Shown: positions 1-15,000 of the stretch, one piece after another | How the letters are laid out: every line of letters begins with the position of its first letter | Numbering within the stretch: position 1 is the first letter of the stretch | Source: Bathymodiolus brooksi | Lineage: Eukaryota; Mollusca; Bivalvia; Mytilida; Modiolidae | Reading direction: 5' to 3' | Assembly: GCA_963680875.1 (NCBI GenBank) | Contig: OY804576.1 | Location: 78,063,668 to 78,127,667, forward strand | Length of the DNA stretch: 64,000 bases | The notes under the pieces: model-generated | What the model saw: only the letters and a program-made list of their open reading frames with translations | Told to the model about the DNA's origin: nothing | Databases searched by the model: none | Position numbers and translations under genes: made by a program

Positions 1-3000
1 TGTAAGGTTTAGGTTCTATCAGGTTTTTATTGGGATTCATGTAAATTTAAGTTATATCAGGTTTTTAGTGGGATTCATGTAAGGTTTAGGTTCTATCAGG
101 TTTATAGTGGGATTCATGTAAGGTTTAGGTTCTATCAGGTTTTTATTGGGATTCATGTAAAGTTTAGGTTCTATCAGGTTTTTAGTGGGATTCATGTAAG
201 GTTTAGGTTCTATCAGGTTTTTAGTGGGATTCATGTAAGGTTTAGGTTCTATCAGGTTTTTAGTGGGATTCATGTAAATTTAAGTTATATCAGGTTTTTA
301 GTGGGATTCATGTAAGGTTTAAGTTCTATCAGGTTTTTAGTGGGATTCATGTAAGGTTTAGGTTCTATCAGGTTTTTAGTGCGGTTCATGTAGTTTATGT
401 TCTATCAGGTTTTTAGTGGGATTCATGTAAGGTTTAGGTTCTATCAGGTTTTTATTGGGATTCATGTAAATTTAAGTTATATCAGGTTTTTAGTGGGATT
501 CATGTAAGGTTTAGGTTCTATCAGGTTTTTAGTGGGATTCATGTAAGGTTTAGGTTCTATCAGGTTTTTATTGGGATTCATGTAGTTTAGGTTCTATCAG
601 GTTTTTAGTGGGGTTCATGTAGTTTAGATTCTATCAGGGTTTTAGTGGGATTCATGTAAGGTTTAGGTTCTATCAGGTTTTTATTGGGATTCATGTAAAT
701 TTAAGTTATATCAGGTTTTTAGTGGGATTCATGTAAGGTTAAGGTTCTATCAGGTTTTTAGTGGGGTTCATGTAAGGTTTAGGTTCTATCAGGTTTTTAT
801 TGGGATTCATGTAAATTTAAGTTATATCAGGTTTTTAGTGGGATTCATGTAAGGTTTAGGTTCTATCAGGTTTTTAGTGGGATTCATGTAAGGTTTAGGT
901 TCTATCAGCTTTTTAGTGGGATTCATGTAAGGTTTAGGTTCTATCAGGTTTTTAGTGGTATTCATGTAAGGTTTAGGTTCTATCAGGTTTTTATTGGGAT
1001 TCATGTAAATTTAAGTTATATCAGGTTTTTAGTGGGATTCATGTAAGGTTTAGGTTCTATCAGGTTTTTATTGGGATTCATGTAGTTTAGGTTCTATCAG
1101 GTTTTTAGTGGGGTTCATGTAGTTTAGATTCTATCAGGTTTTTAGTGGGATTCATGTAAGGTTTAGGTTCTATCAGGTTTTTATTGGGATTCATGTAAAT
1201 TTAAGCTATATCAGGTTTTTAGTGGGATTCATGTAAGGTTTAGGTTCTATCAGGTTTTTAGTGTGGTTCATGTAAGGTTTAGGTTCTATCAGGTTTTTAT
1301 TGGGATTCATGTAAATTTAAGTTATATCAGGTTTTTAGTGGGATTCATGTAAGGTTTAGGTTCTATCAGGTTTATAGTGGGATTCATGTAAGGTTTAGGT
1401 TCTATCAGGTTTTTATTGGGATTCATGTAAATTTAAGTTATCAGGTTTTTAGTGGGATTCATGTAAGGTTTAGGTTCTATCAGGTTTTTATTGGGATTCA
1501 TGTAAAGTTTAGGTTCTATCAGGTTTTTAGTGGGATTCATGTAAGGTTTAGGTTCTATCAGGTTTTTAGTGGGATTCATGTAAGGTTTAGGTTCTATCAG
1601 GTTTTTAGTGGGATTCATGTATGGTTTAGGTTCTATCAGGTTTTTAGTGGGATTCAAGTAAGGTTTAGGTTCTATCAGGTTTTTAGTGGGATTCATGTAA
1701 GGTTTAGGTTCTATCAGGTTTTTATTGGGATTCATGTAAATTTAAGTTATATCAGGTTTTTAGTGGGATTCATGTAAAGTTTAGGTTCTATCAGGTTTTT
1801 AGTGGGATTCATGTAAGGTTTAGGTTCTATCAGCTTTTTAGTGGGATTCATGTAAGGTTTAGGTTCTATCAGGTTTTTAGTGGGATTCATGTAAGGTTTA
1901 GGTTCTATCAGGTTTTTAGTGGTATTCATGTAAGGTTTAGGTTCTATCAGGTTTTTATTGGGATTCATGTAAATTTAAGTTATATCAGGTTTTTAGTGGG
2001 ATTCATGTAAGGTTTAGGTTCTATCAGGTTTTTATTGGGATTCATGTAGTTTAGGTTCTATCAGGTTTTTAGTGGGGTTCATGTAGTTTAGATTCTATCA
2101 GGTTTTTAGTGGGATTCATGTAAGGTTTAGGTTCTATCAGGTTTTTATTGGGATTCATGTAAATTTAAGCTATATCAGGTTTTTAGTGGGATTCATGTAA
2201 GGTTTAGGTTCTATCAGGTTTTTATTGGGATTCATGTAAATTTAAGTTATATCAGGTTTTTAGTGGGATTCATGTAAGGTTTAGGTTCTATCAGGTTTTT
2301 ATTGGGATTCATGTAGTTTAGGTTCTATCAGGTTTTTAGTGGGGTTCATGTAGTTTAGATTCTATCAGGTTTTTAGTGGGATTCATGTAAGGTTTAGGTT
2401 CTATCAGGTTTTTATTGGGATTCATGTAAATTTAAGCTATATCAGGTTTTTAGTGGGATTCATGTAAGGTTTAGGTTCTATCAGGTTTTTAGTGTGGTTC
2501 ATGTAAGGTTTAGGTTCTATCAGGTTTTTATTGGGATTCATGTAAATTTAAGTTATATCAGGTTTTTAGTGGGATTCATGTAAAGTTTAGGTTCTATCAG
2601 GTTTATAGTGGGATTCATGTAAGGTTTAGGTTCTATCAGGTTTTTATTGGGATTCATGTAAATTTAAGTTATCAGGTTTTTAGTGGGATTCATGTAAGGT
2701 TTAGGTTCTATCAGGTTTTTATTGGGATTCATGTAAAGTTTAGGTTCTATCAGGTTTTTAGTGGGATTCATGTAAGGTTTAGGTTCTATCAGGTTTTTAG
2801 TGGGATTCATGTAAGGTTTAGGTTCTATCAGGTTTTTAGTGGGATTCATGTATGGTTTAGGTTCTATCAGGTTTTTAGTGGGATTCAAGTAAGGTTTAGG
2901 TTCTATCAGGTTTTTAGTGGGATTCATGTAAGGTTTAGGTTCTATCAGGTTTTTATTGGGATTCATGTAAATTTAAGTTATATCAGGTTTTTAGTGGGAT

Positions 3001-6000
3001 TCATGTAAAGTTTAGGTTCTATCAGGTTTTTAGTGGGATTCATGTAAGGTTTAGGTTCTATCAGGTTTTTATTGGGATTCATGTAAATTTAAGTTATATC
3101 AGGTTTTTAGTGGGATTCATGTAAGGTTTAAGTTCTATCAGGTTTTTAGTGGGATTCATGTAAGGTTTAGGTTCTATCAGGTTTTTATTGGGGTTCATGT
3201 AGTTTAGGTTCTATCAGGTTTTTAGTGGGATTCATGTAAGGTTTAGGTTCTATCAGGTTTTTAGTGGGATTCATGTGAAGTTTATCTTCTATCAGGTTTT
3301 TAGTGGGGTTCATGTAAAGTTTAAGTTCTATCAGGTTTTTAGTGGGATTCATGTAAGGTTTAGGTTCTATCAGGTTTTTAGAGGGATTCATGTAAGGTTT
3401 AGGTTCTATCAGGTTTTTAGTGGGATTCATGTAAGGTTTAGGTTCTATCAGGTTTTTAGTGGGATTCATGTAAGGTTTAGGTTCTATCAGGTTTTTATTG
3501 GGATTCATGTAAATTTAAGTTATATCAGGTTTTTAGTGGGATTCATGTAAGGTTTAGGTTCTATCAGGTTTTTAGTGGGGTTCATGTAAGGTTTAGGTTC
3601 TATCAGGTTTTTATTGGGATTCATGTAAATTTAAGTTATATCAGGTTTTTAGTGGGATTCATGTAAGGTTTAGGTTCTATCAGGTTTTTAGTGGGATTCA
3701 TGTAAGGTTTAGGTTCTATCAGGTTTTTATTGGGATTCATGTAGTTTAGGTTCTATCAGGTTTTTAGTGGGGTTCATGTAGTTTAGATTCTATCAGGTTT
3801 TTAGTGGGATTCATGTAAGGTTTAGGTTCTATCAGGTTTTTATTGGGATTCATGTAAATTTAAGCTATATCAGGTTTTTAGTGGGATTCATGTAAGGTTT
3901 AGGTTCTATCAGGTTTTTAGTGTGGTTCATGTAAGGTTTAGGTTCTATCAGGTTTTTATTGGGATTCATGTAAATTTAAGTTATATCAGGTTTTTAGTGG
4001 GATTCATGTAAAGTTTAGGTTCTATCAGGTTTATAGTGGGATTCATGTAAGGTTTAGGTTCTATCAGGTTTTTATTGGGATTCATGTAAATTTAAGTTAT
4101 CAGGTTTTTAGTGGGATTCATGTAAGGTTTAGGTTCTATCAGGTTTTTATTGGGATTCATGTAAAGTTTAGGTTCTATCAGGTTTTTAGTGGGATTCATG
4201 TAAGGTTTAGGTTCTATCAGGTTTTTAGTGGGATTCATGTAAGGTTTAGGTTCTATCAGGTTTTTAGTGGGATTCATGTATGGTTTAGGTTCTATCAGGT
4301 TTTTAGTGGGATTCAAGTAAGGTTTAGGTTCTATCAGGTTTTTAGTGGGATTCATGTAAGGTTTAGGTTCTATCAGGTTTTTATTGGGATTCATGTAAAT
4401 TTAAGTTATATCAGGTTTTTAGTGGGATTCATGTAAAGTTTAGGTTCTATCAGGTTTTTAGTGGGATTCATGTAAGGTTTAGGTTCTATCAGGTTTTTAT
4501 TGGGATTCATGTAAATTTAAGTTATATCAGGTTTTTAGTGGGATTCATGTAAGGTTTAAGTTCTATCAGGTTTTTAGTGGGATTCATGTAAGGTTTAGGT
4601 TCTATCAGGTTTTTATTGGGGTTCATGTAGTTTAGGTTCTATCAGGTTTTTAGTGGGATTCATGTAAGGTTTAGGTTCTATCAGGTTTTTAGTGGGATTC
4701 ATGTGAAGTTTATCTTCTATCAGGTTTTTAGTGGGGTTCATGTAAAGTTTAAGTTCTATCAGGTTTTTAGTGGGATTCATGTAAGGTTTAGGTTCTATCA
4801 GGTTTTTAGAGGGATTCATGTAAGGTTTAGGTTCTATCAGGTTTTTAGTGGGATTCATGTAAGGTTTAGGTTCTATCAGGTTTTTAGTGGGATTCATGTA
4901 AGGTTTAGGTTCTATCAGGTTTTTATTGGGATTCATGTAAATTTAAGTTATATCAGGTTTTTAGTGGGATTCATGTAAGGTTTAGGTTCTATCAGGTTTT
5001 TAGTGGGGTTCATGTAAGGTTTAGGTTCTATCAGGTTTTTATTGGGATTCATGTAAATTTAAGTTATATCAGGTTTTTAGTGGGATTCATGTAAGGTTTA
5101 GGTTCTATCAGGTTTTTAGTGGGATTCATGTAAGGTTTAGGTTCTATCAGGTTTTTATTGGGATTCATGTAGTTTAGGTTCTATCAGGTTTTTAGTGGGG
5201 TTCATGTAGTTTAGATTCTATCAGGGTTTTAGTGGGATTCATGTAAGGTTTAGGTTCTATCAGGTTTTTATTGGGATTCATGTAAATTTAAGTTATCAGG
5301 TTTTTAGTGGGATTCATGTAAGGTTTAGGTTCTATCAGGTTTTTATTGGGATTCATGTAAAGTTTAGGTTCTATCAGGTTTTTAGTGGGATTCATGTAAG
5401 GTTTAGGTTCTATCAGGTTTTTAGTGGGATTCATGTAAGGTTTAGGTTCTATCAGGTTTTTATTGGGATTCATGTAAATTTAAGTTATATCAGGTTTTTA
5501 GTGGGATTCATGTAAGGTTTAGGTTCTATCAGGTTTTTATTGGGATTCATGTAGTTTAGGTTCTATCAGGTTTTTAGTGGGGTTCATGTAGTTTAGATTC
5601 TATCAGGTTTTTAGTGGGATTCATGTAAGGTTTAGGTTCTATCAGGTTTTTATTGGGATTCATGTAAATTTAAGCTATATCAGGTTTTTAGTGGGATTCA
5701 TGTAAGGTTTAGGTTCTATCAGGTTTTTAGTGTGGTTCATGTAAGGTTTAGGTTCTATCAGGTTTTTATTGGGATTCATGTAAATTTAAGTTATATCAGG
5801 TTTTTAGTGGGATTCATGTAAGGTTTAGGTTCTATCAGGTTTATAGTGGGATTCATGTAAGGTTTAGGTTCTATCAGGTTTTTAGTGGGATTCATGTAAG
5901 GTTTAGGTTCTATCAGGTTTTTAGTGGGATTCATGTAAGGTTTAGGTTCTATCAGGTTTTTAGTGGGATTCATGTAAGGTTTAAGTTCTATCAGGTTTTT

Positions 6001-9000
6001 AGTGGGATTCATGTAAGGTTTAGGTTCTATCAGGTTTTTAGTGCGGTTCATGTAGTTTATGTTCTATCAGGTTTTTAGTGGGATTCATGTAAGGTTTAGG
6101 TTCTATCAGGTTTTTATTGGGATTCATGTAAATTTAAGTTATATCAGGTTTTTAGTGGGATTCATGTAAGGTTTAGGTTCTATCAGGTTTTTAGTGGGAT
6201 TCATGTAAGGTTTAGGTTCTATCAGGTTTTTATTGGGATTCATGTAGTTTAGGTTCTATCAGGTTTTTAGTGGGGTTCATGTAGTTTAGATTCGATCAGG
6301 GTTTTAGTGGGATTCATGTAAGGTTTAGGTTCTATCAGGTTTTTATTGGGATTCATGTAAATTTAAGTTATATCAGGTTTTTAGTGGGATTCATGTAAGG
6401 TTTAGGTTCTATCAGGTTTTTAGTGGGATTCATGTAAGGTTTAGGTTCTATCAGCTTTTTAGTGGGATTCATGTAAGGTTTAGGTTCTATCAGGTTTTTA
6501 GTGGTATTCATGTAAGGTTTAGGTTCTATCAGGTTTTTATTGGGATTCATGTAGTTTAGGTTCTATCAGGTTTTTAGTGGGGTTCATGTAGTTTAGATTC
6601 TATCAGGGTTTTAGTGGGATTCATGTAAGGTTTAGGTTCTATCAGGTTTTTATTGGGATTCATGTAAATTTAAGTTATATCAGGTTTTTAGTGGGATTCA
6701 TGTAAGGTTAAGGTTCTATCAGGTTTTTAGTGGGGTTCATGTAAGGTTTAGGTTCTATCAGGTTTTTATTGGGATTCATGTAAATTTAAGTTATATCAGG
6801 TTTTTAGTGGGATTCATGTAAGGTTTAGGTTCTATCAGGTTTTTAGTGGGATTCATGTAAGGTTTAGGTTCTATCAGCTTTTTAGTGGGATTCATGTAAG
6901 GTTTAGGTTCTATCAGGTTTTTAGTGGTATTCATGTAAGGTTTAGGTTCTATCAGGTTTTTATTGGGATTCATGTAAATTTAAGTTATATCAGGTTTTTA
7001 GTGGGATTCATGTAAGGTTTAGGTTCTATCAGGTTTTTATTGGGATTCATGTAGTTTAGGTTCTATCAGGTTTTTAGTGGGGTTCATGTAGTTTAGATTC
7101 TATCAGGTTTTTAGTGGGATTCATGTAAGGTTTAGGTTCTATCAGGTTTTTATTGGGATTCATGTAAATTTAAGCTATATCAGGTTTTTAGTGGGATTCA
7201 TGTAAGGTTTAGGTTCTATCAGGTTTTTAGTGTGGTTCATGTAAGGTTTAGGTTCTATCAGGTTTTTATTGGGATTCATGTAAATTTAAGTTATATCAGG
7301 TTTTTAGTGGGATTCATGTAAGGTTTAGGTTCTATCAGGTTTATAGTGGGATTCATGTAAGGTTTAGGTTCTATCAGGTTTTTATTGGGATTCATGTAAA
7401 TTTAAGTTATCAGGTTTTTAGTGGGATTCATGTAAGGTTTAGGTTCTATCAGGTTTTTATTGGGATTCATGTAAAGTTTAGGTTCTATCAGGTTTTTAGT
7501 GGGATTCATGTAAGGTTTAGGTTCTATCAGGTTTTTAGTGGGATTCATGTAAGGTTTAGGTTCTATCAGGTTTTTAGTGGGATTCATGTATGGTTTAGGT
7601 TCTATCAGGTTTTTAGTGGGATTCAAGTAAGGTTTAGGTTCTATCAGGTTTTTAGTGGGATTCATGTAAGGTTTAGGTTCTATCAGGTTTTTATTGGGAT
7701 TCATGTAAATTTAAGTTATATCAGGTTTTTAGTGGGATTCATGTAAAGTTTAGGTTCTATCAGGTTTTTAGTGGGATTCATGTAAGGTTTAGGTTCTATC
7801 AGCTTTTTAGTGGGATTCATGTAAGGTTTAGGTTCTATCAGGTTTTTAGTGGGATTCATGTAAGGTTTAGGTTCTATCAGGTTTTTAGTGGTATTCATGT
7901 AAGGTTTAGGTTCTATCAGGTTTTTATTGGGATTCATGTAAATTTAAGTTATATCAGGTTTTTAGTGGGATTCATGTAAGGTTTAGGTTCTATCAGGTTT
8001 TTATTGGGATTCATGTAGTTTAGGTTCTATCAGGTTTTTAGTGGGGTTCATGTAGTTTAGATTCTATCAGGTTTTTAGTGGGATTCATGTAAGGTTTAGG
8101 TTCTATCAGGTTTTTATTGGGATTCATGTAAATTTAAGCTATATCAGGTTTTTAGTGGGATTCATGTAAGGTTTAGGTTCTATCAGGTTTTTAGTGTGGT
8201 TCATGTAAGGTTTAGGTTCTATCAGGTTTTTATTGGGATTCATGTAAATTTAAGTTATATCAGGTTTTTAGTGGGATTCATGTAAGGTTTAGGTTCTATC
8301 AGGTTTATAGTGGGATTCATGTAAGGTTTAGGTTCTATCAGGTTTTTATTGGGATTCATGTAAATTTAAGTTATCAGGTTTTTAGTGGGATTCATGTAAG
8401 GTTTAGGTTCTATCAGGTTTTTATTGGGATTCATGTAAAGTTTAGGTTCTATCAGGTTTTTAGTGGGATTCATGTAAGGTTTAGGTTCTATCAGGTTTTT
8501 AGTGGGATTCATGTAAGGTTTAGGTTCTATCAGGTTTTTAGTGGGATTCATGTATGGTTTAGGTTCTATCAGGTTTTTAGTGGGATTCAAGTAAGGTTTA
8601 GGTTCTATCAGGTTTTTAGTGGGATTCATGTAAGGTTTAGGTTCTATCAGGTTTTTATTGGGATTCATGTAAATTTAAGTTATATCAGGTTTTTAGTGGG
8701 ATTCATGTAAAGTTTAGGTTCTATCAGGTTTTTAGTGGGATTCATGTAAGGTTTAGGTTCTATCAGGTTTTTATTGGGATTCATGTAAATTTAAGTTATA
8801 TCAGGTTTTTAGTGGGATTCATGTAAGGTTTAAGTTCTATCAGGTTTTTAGTGGGATTCATGTAAGGTTTAGGTTCTATCAGGTTTTTAGTGGGGTTCAT
8901 GTAGTTTAGGTTCTATCAGGTTTTTAGTGGGATTCATGTAAGGTTTAGGTTCTATCAGGTTTTTAGTGGGATTCATGTGAAGTTTATCTTCTATCAGGTT

Positions 9001-12000
9001 TTTAGTGGGGTTCATGTAAAGTTTAAGTTCTATCAGGTTTTTAGTGGGATTCATGTAAGGTTTAGGTTCTATCAGGTTTTTAGAGGGATTCATGTAAGGT
9101 TTAGGTTCTATCAGGTTTTTAGTGGGATTCATGTAAGGTTTAGGTTCTATCAGGTTTTTAGTGGGATTCATGTAAGGTTTAGGTTCTATCAGGTTTTTAT
9201 TGGGATTCATGTAAATTTAAGTTATATCAGGTTTTTAGTGGGATTCATGTAAGGTTTAGGTTCTATCAGGTTTTTAGTGGGGTTCATGTAAGGTTTAGGT
9301 TCTATCAGGTTTTTATTGGGATTCATGTAAATTTAAGTTATATCAGGTTTTTAGTGGGATTCATGTAAGGTTTAGGTTCTATCAGGTTTTTAGTGGGATT
9401 CATGTAAGGTTTAGGTTCTATCAGGTTTTTATTGGGATTCATGTAGTTTAGGTTCTATCAGGTTTTTAGTGGGGTTCATGTAGTTTAGATTCTATCAGGG
9501 TTTTAGTGGGATTCATGTAAGGTTTAGGTTCTATCAGGTTTTTATTGGGATTCATGTAAATTTAAGTTATCAGGTTTTTAGTGGGATTCATGTAAGGTTT
9601 AGGTTCTATCAGGTTTTTATTGGGATTCATGTAAAGTTTAGGTTCTATCAGGTTTTTAGTGGGATTCATGTAAGGTTTAGGTTCTATCAGGTTTTTAGTG
9701 GGATTCATGTAAGGTTTAGGTTCTATCAGGTTTTTATTGGGATTCATGTAGTTTAGGTTCTATCAGGTTTTTAGTGGGGTTCATGTAGTTTAGATTCGAT
9801 CAGGGTTTTAGTGGGATTCATGTAAGGTTTAGGTTCTATCAGGTTTTTATTGGGATTCATGTAAATTTAAGTTATATCAGGTTTTTAGTGGGATTCATGT
9901 AAGGTTTAGGTTCTATCAGGTTTTTATTGGGATTCATGTAAATTTAAGTTATCAGGTTTTTAGTGGGATTCATGTAAGGTTTAGGTTCTATCAGGTTTTT
10001 ATTGGGATTCATGTAAAGTTTAGGTTCTATCAGGTTTTTAGTGGGATTCATGTAAGGTTTAGGTTCTATCAGGTTTTTAGTGGGATTCATGTAAGGTTTA
10101 GGTTCTATCAGGTTTTTATTGGGATTCATGTAAATTTAAGTTATATCAGGTTTTTAGTGGGATTCATGTAAGGTTTAGGTTCTATCAGGTTTTTATTGGG
10201 ATTCATGTAGTTTAGGTTCTATCAGGTTTTTAGTGGGGTTCATGTAGTTTAGATTCTATCAGGTTTTTAGTGGGATTCATGTAAGGTTTAGGTTCTATCA
10301 GGTTTTTATTGGGATTCATGTAAATTTAAGCTATATCAGGTTTTTAGTGGGATTCATGTAAGGTTTAGGTTCTATCAGGTTTTTAGTGTGGTTCATGTAA
10401 GGTTTAGGTTCTATCAGGTTTTTATTGGGATTCATGTAAATTTAAGTTATATCAGGTTTTTAGTGGGATTCATGTAAGGTTTAGGTTCTATCAGGGTTTT
10501 AGTGGGATTCATGTAAGGTTTAGGTTCTATCAGGTTTTTATTGGGATTCATGTAAATTTAAGTTATCAGGTTTTTAGTGGGATTCATGTAAGGTTTAGGT
10601 TCTATCAGGTTTTTATTGGGATTCATGTAAAGTTTAGGTTCTATCAGGTTTTTAGTGGGATTCATGTAAGGTTTAGGTTCTATCAGGTTTTTAGTGGGAT
10701 TCATGTAAGGTTTAGGTTCTATCAGGTTTTTATTGGGATTCATGTAAATTTAAGTTATATCAGGTTTTTAGTGGGATTCATGTAAGGTTTAGGTTCTATC
10801 AGGTTTTTATTGGGATTCATGTAGTTTAGGTTCTATCAGGTTTTTAGTGGGGTTCATGTAGTTTAGATTCTATCAGGTTTTTAGTGGGATTCATGTAAGG
10901 TTTAGGTTCTATCAGGTTTTTATTGGGATTCATGTAAATTTAAGCTATATCAGGTTTTTAGTGGGATTCATGTAAGGTTTAGGTTCTATCAGGTTTTTAG
11001 TGTGGTTCATGTAAGGTTTAGGTTCTATCAGGTTTTTATTGGGATTCATGTAAATTTAAGTTATATCAGGTTTTTAGTGGGATTCATGTAAGGTTTAGGT
11101 TCTATCAGGTTTATAGTGGGATTCATGTAAGGTTTAGGTTCTATCAGGTTTTTAGTGGGATTCATGTAAGGTTTAGGTTCTATCAGGTTTTTAGTGGGAT
11201 TCATGTAAGGTTTAGGTTCTATCAGGTTTTTAGTGGGATTCATGTAAGGTTTAAGTTCTATCAGGTTTTTAGTGGGATTCATGTAAGGTTTAGGTTCTAT
11301 CAGGTTTTTAGTGCGGTTCATGTAGTTTATGTTCTATCAGGTTTTTAGTGGGATTCATGTAAGGTTTAGGTTCTATCAGGTTTTTATTGGGATTCATGTA
11401 AATTTAAGTTATATCAGGTTTTTAGTGGGATTCATGTAAGGTTTAGGTTCTATCAGGTTTTTAGTGGGATTCATGTAAGGTTTAGGTTCTATCAGGTTTT
11501 TATTGGGATTCATGTAGTTTAGGTTCTATCAGGTTTTTAGTGGGGTTCATGTAGTTTAGATTCGATCAGGGTTTTAGTGGGATTCATGTAAGGTTTAGGT
11601 TCTATCAGGTTTTTATTGGGATTCATGTAAATTTAAGTTATATCAGGTTTTTAGTGGGATTCATGTAAGGTTTAGGTTCTATCAGGTTTTTAGTGGGATT
11701 CATGTAAGGTTTAGGTTCTATCAGCTTTTTAGTGGGATTCATGTAAGGTTTAGGTTCTATCAGGTTTTTAGTGGTATTCATGTAAGGTTTAGGTTCTATC
11801 AGGTTTTTATTGGGATTCATGTAGTTTAGGTTCTATCAGGTTTTTAGTGGGGTTCATGTAGTTTAGATTCTATCAGGGTTTTAGTGGGATTCATGTAAGG
11901 TTTAGGTTCTATCAGGTTTTTATTGGGATTCATGTAAATTTAAGTTATATCAGGTTTTTAGTGGGATTCATGTAAGGTTAAGGTTCTATCAGGTTTTTAG

Positions 12001-15000
12001 TGGGGTTCATGTAAGGTTTAGGTTCTATCAGGTTTTTATTGGGATTCATGTAAATTTAAGTTATATCAGGTTTTTAGTGGGATTCATGTAAGGTTTAGGT
12101 TCTATCAGGTTTTTAGTGGGATTCATGTAAGGTTTAGGTTCTATCAGCTTTTTAGTGGGATTCATGTAAGGTTTAGGTTCTATCAGGTTTTTAGTGGTAT
12201 TCATGTAAGGTTTAGGTTCTATCAGGTTTTTATTGGGATTCATGTAAATTTAAGTTATATCAGGTTTTTAGTGGGATTCATGTAAGGTTTAGGTTCTATC
12301 AGGTTTTTATTGGGATTCATGTAGTTTAGGTTCTATCAGGTTTTTAGTGGGGTTCATGTAGTTTAGATTCTATCAGGTTTTTAGTGGGATTCATGTAAGG
12401 TTTAGGTTCTATCAGGTTTTTATTGGGATTCATGTAAATTTAAGCTATATCAGGTTTTTAGTGGGATTCATGTAAGGTTTAGGTTCTATCAGGTTTTTAG
12501 TGTGGTTCATGTAAGGTTTAGGTTCTATCAGGTTTTTATTGGGATTCATGTAAATTTAAGTTATATCAGGTTTTTAGTGGGATTCATGTAAGGTTTAGGT
12601 TCTATCAGGTTTATAGTGGGATTCATGTAAGGTTTAGGTTCTATCAGGTTTTTATTGGGATTCATGTAAATTTAAGTTATCAGGTTTTTAGTGGGATTCA
12701 TGTAAGGTTTAGGTTCTATCAGGTTTTTATTGGGATTCATGTAAAGTTTAGGTTCTATCAGGTTTTTAGTGGGATTCATGTAAGGTTTAGGTTCTATCAG
12801 GTTTTTAGTGGGATTCATGTAAGGTTTAGGTTCTATCAGGTTTTTAGTGGGATTCATGTATGGTTTAGGTTCTATCAGGTTTTTAGTGGGATTCAAGTAA
12901 GGTTTAGGTTCTATCAGGTTTTTAGTGGGATTCATGTAAGGTTTAGGTTCTATCAGGTTTTTATTGGGATTCATGTAAATTTAAGTTATATCAGGTTTTT
13001 AGTGGGATTCATGTAAAGTTTAGGTTCTATCAGGTTTTTAGTGGGATTCATGTAAGGTTTAGGTTCTATCAGCTTTTTAGTGGGATTCATGTAAGGTTTA
13101 GGTTCTATCAGGTTTTTAGTGGGATTCATGTAAGGTTTAGGTTCTATCAGGTTTTTAGTGGTATTCATGTAAGGTTTAGGTTCTATCAGGTTTTTATTGG
13201 GATTCATGTAAATTTAAGTTATATCAGGTTTTTAGTGGGATTCATGTAAGGTTTAGGTTCTATCAGGTTTTTATTGGGATTCATGTAGTTTAGGTTCTAT
13301 CAGGTTTTTAGTGGGGTTCATGTAGTTTAGATTCTATCAGGTTTTTAGTGGGATTCATGTAAGGTTTAGGTTCTATCAGGTTTTTATTGGGATTCATGTA
13401 AATTTAAGCTATATCAGGTTTTTAGTGGGATTCATGTAAGGTTTAGGTTCTATCAGGTTTTTAGTGTGGTTCATGTAAGGTTTAGGTTCTATCAGGTTTT
13501 TATTGGGATTCATGTAAATTTAAGTTATATCAGGTTTTTAGTGGGATTCATGTAAGGTTTAGGTTCTATCAGGTTTTTAGTGGGATTCATGTAAGGTTTA
13601 GGTTCTATCAGGTAATTTATTGGGATTCATGTAAATTTAAGTTATCAGGTTTTTAGTGGGATTCATGTAAGGTTTAGGTTCTATCAGATTTATAGTGGGA
13701 TTCATGTAAGGTTTAGGTTCTATCAGGTTTTTATTGGGATTCATGTAAAGTTTAGGTTCTATCAGGTTTTTAGTGGGATTCATGTAAGGTTTAGGTTCTA
13801 TCAGGTTTTTAGTGGGATTCATGTAAGGTTTAGGTTCTATCAGGTTTTTAGTGGGATTCATGTAAATTTAAGTTATATCAGGTTTTTAGTGGGATTCATG
13901 TAAGGTTTAAGTTCTATCAGGTTTTTAGTGGGATTCATGTAAGGTTTAGGTTATATCAGGTTTTTAGTGCGGTTCATGTAGTTTATGTTCTATCAGGTTT
14001 TTAGTGGGATTCATGTAAGGTTTAGGTTCTATCAGGTTTTTATTGGGATTCATGTAAATTTAAGTTATATCAGGTTTTTAGTGGGATTCATGTAAGGTTT
14101 AGGTTCTATCAGGTTTTTAGTGGGATTCATGTAAGGTTTAGGTTCTATCAGGTTTTTATTGGGATTCATGTAGTTTAGGTTCTATCAGGTTTTTAGTGGG
14201 GTTCATGTAGTTTAGATTCTATCAGGGTTTTAGTGGGATTCATGTAAGGTTTAGGTTCTATCAGGTTTTTATTGGGATTCATGTAAATTTAAGTTATATC
14301 AGGTTTTTAGTGGGATTCATGTAAGGTTAAGGTTCTATCAGGTTTTTAGTGGGGTTCATGTAAGGTTTAGGTTCTATCAGGTTTTTATTGGGATTCATGT
14401 AAATTTAAGTTATATCAGGTTTTTAGTGGGATTCATGTAAGGTTTAGGTTCTATCAGGTTTTTAGTGGGATTCATGTAAGGTTTAGGTTCTATCAGCTTT
14501 TTAGTGGGATTCATGTAAGGTTTAGGTTCTATCAGGTTTTTAGTGGTATTCATGTAAGGTTTAGGTTCTATCAGGTTTTTATTGGGATTCATGTAAATTT
14601 AAGTTATATCAGGTTTTTAGTGGGATTCATGTAAGGTTTAGGTTCTATCAGGTTTTTATTGGGATTCATGTAGTTTAGGTTCTATCAGGTTTTTAGTGGG
14701 GTTCATGTAGTTTAGATTCTATCAGGTTTTTAGTGGGATTCATGTAAGGTTTAGGTTCTATCAGGTTTTTATTGGGATTCATGTAAATTTAAGCTATATC
14801 AGGTTTTTAGTGGGATTCATGTAAGGTTTAGGTTCTATCAGGTTTTTAGTGTGGTTCATGTAAGGTTTAGGTTCTATCAGGTTTTTATTGGGATTCATGT
14901 AAATTTAAGTTATATCAGGTTTTTAGTGGGATTCATGTAAGGTTTAGGTTCTATCAGGTTTATAGTGGGATTCATGTAAGGTTTAGGTTCTATCAGGTTT

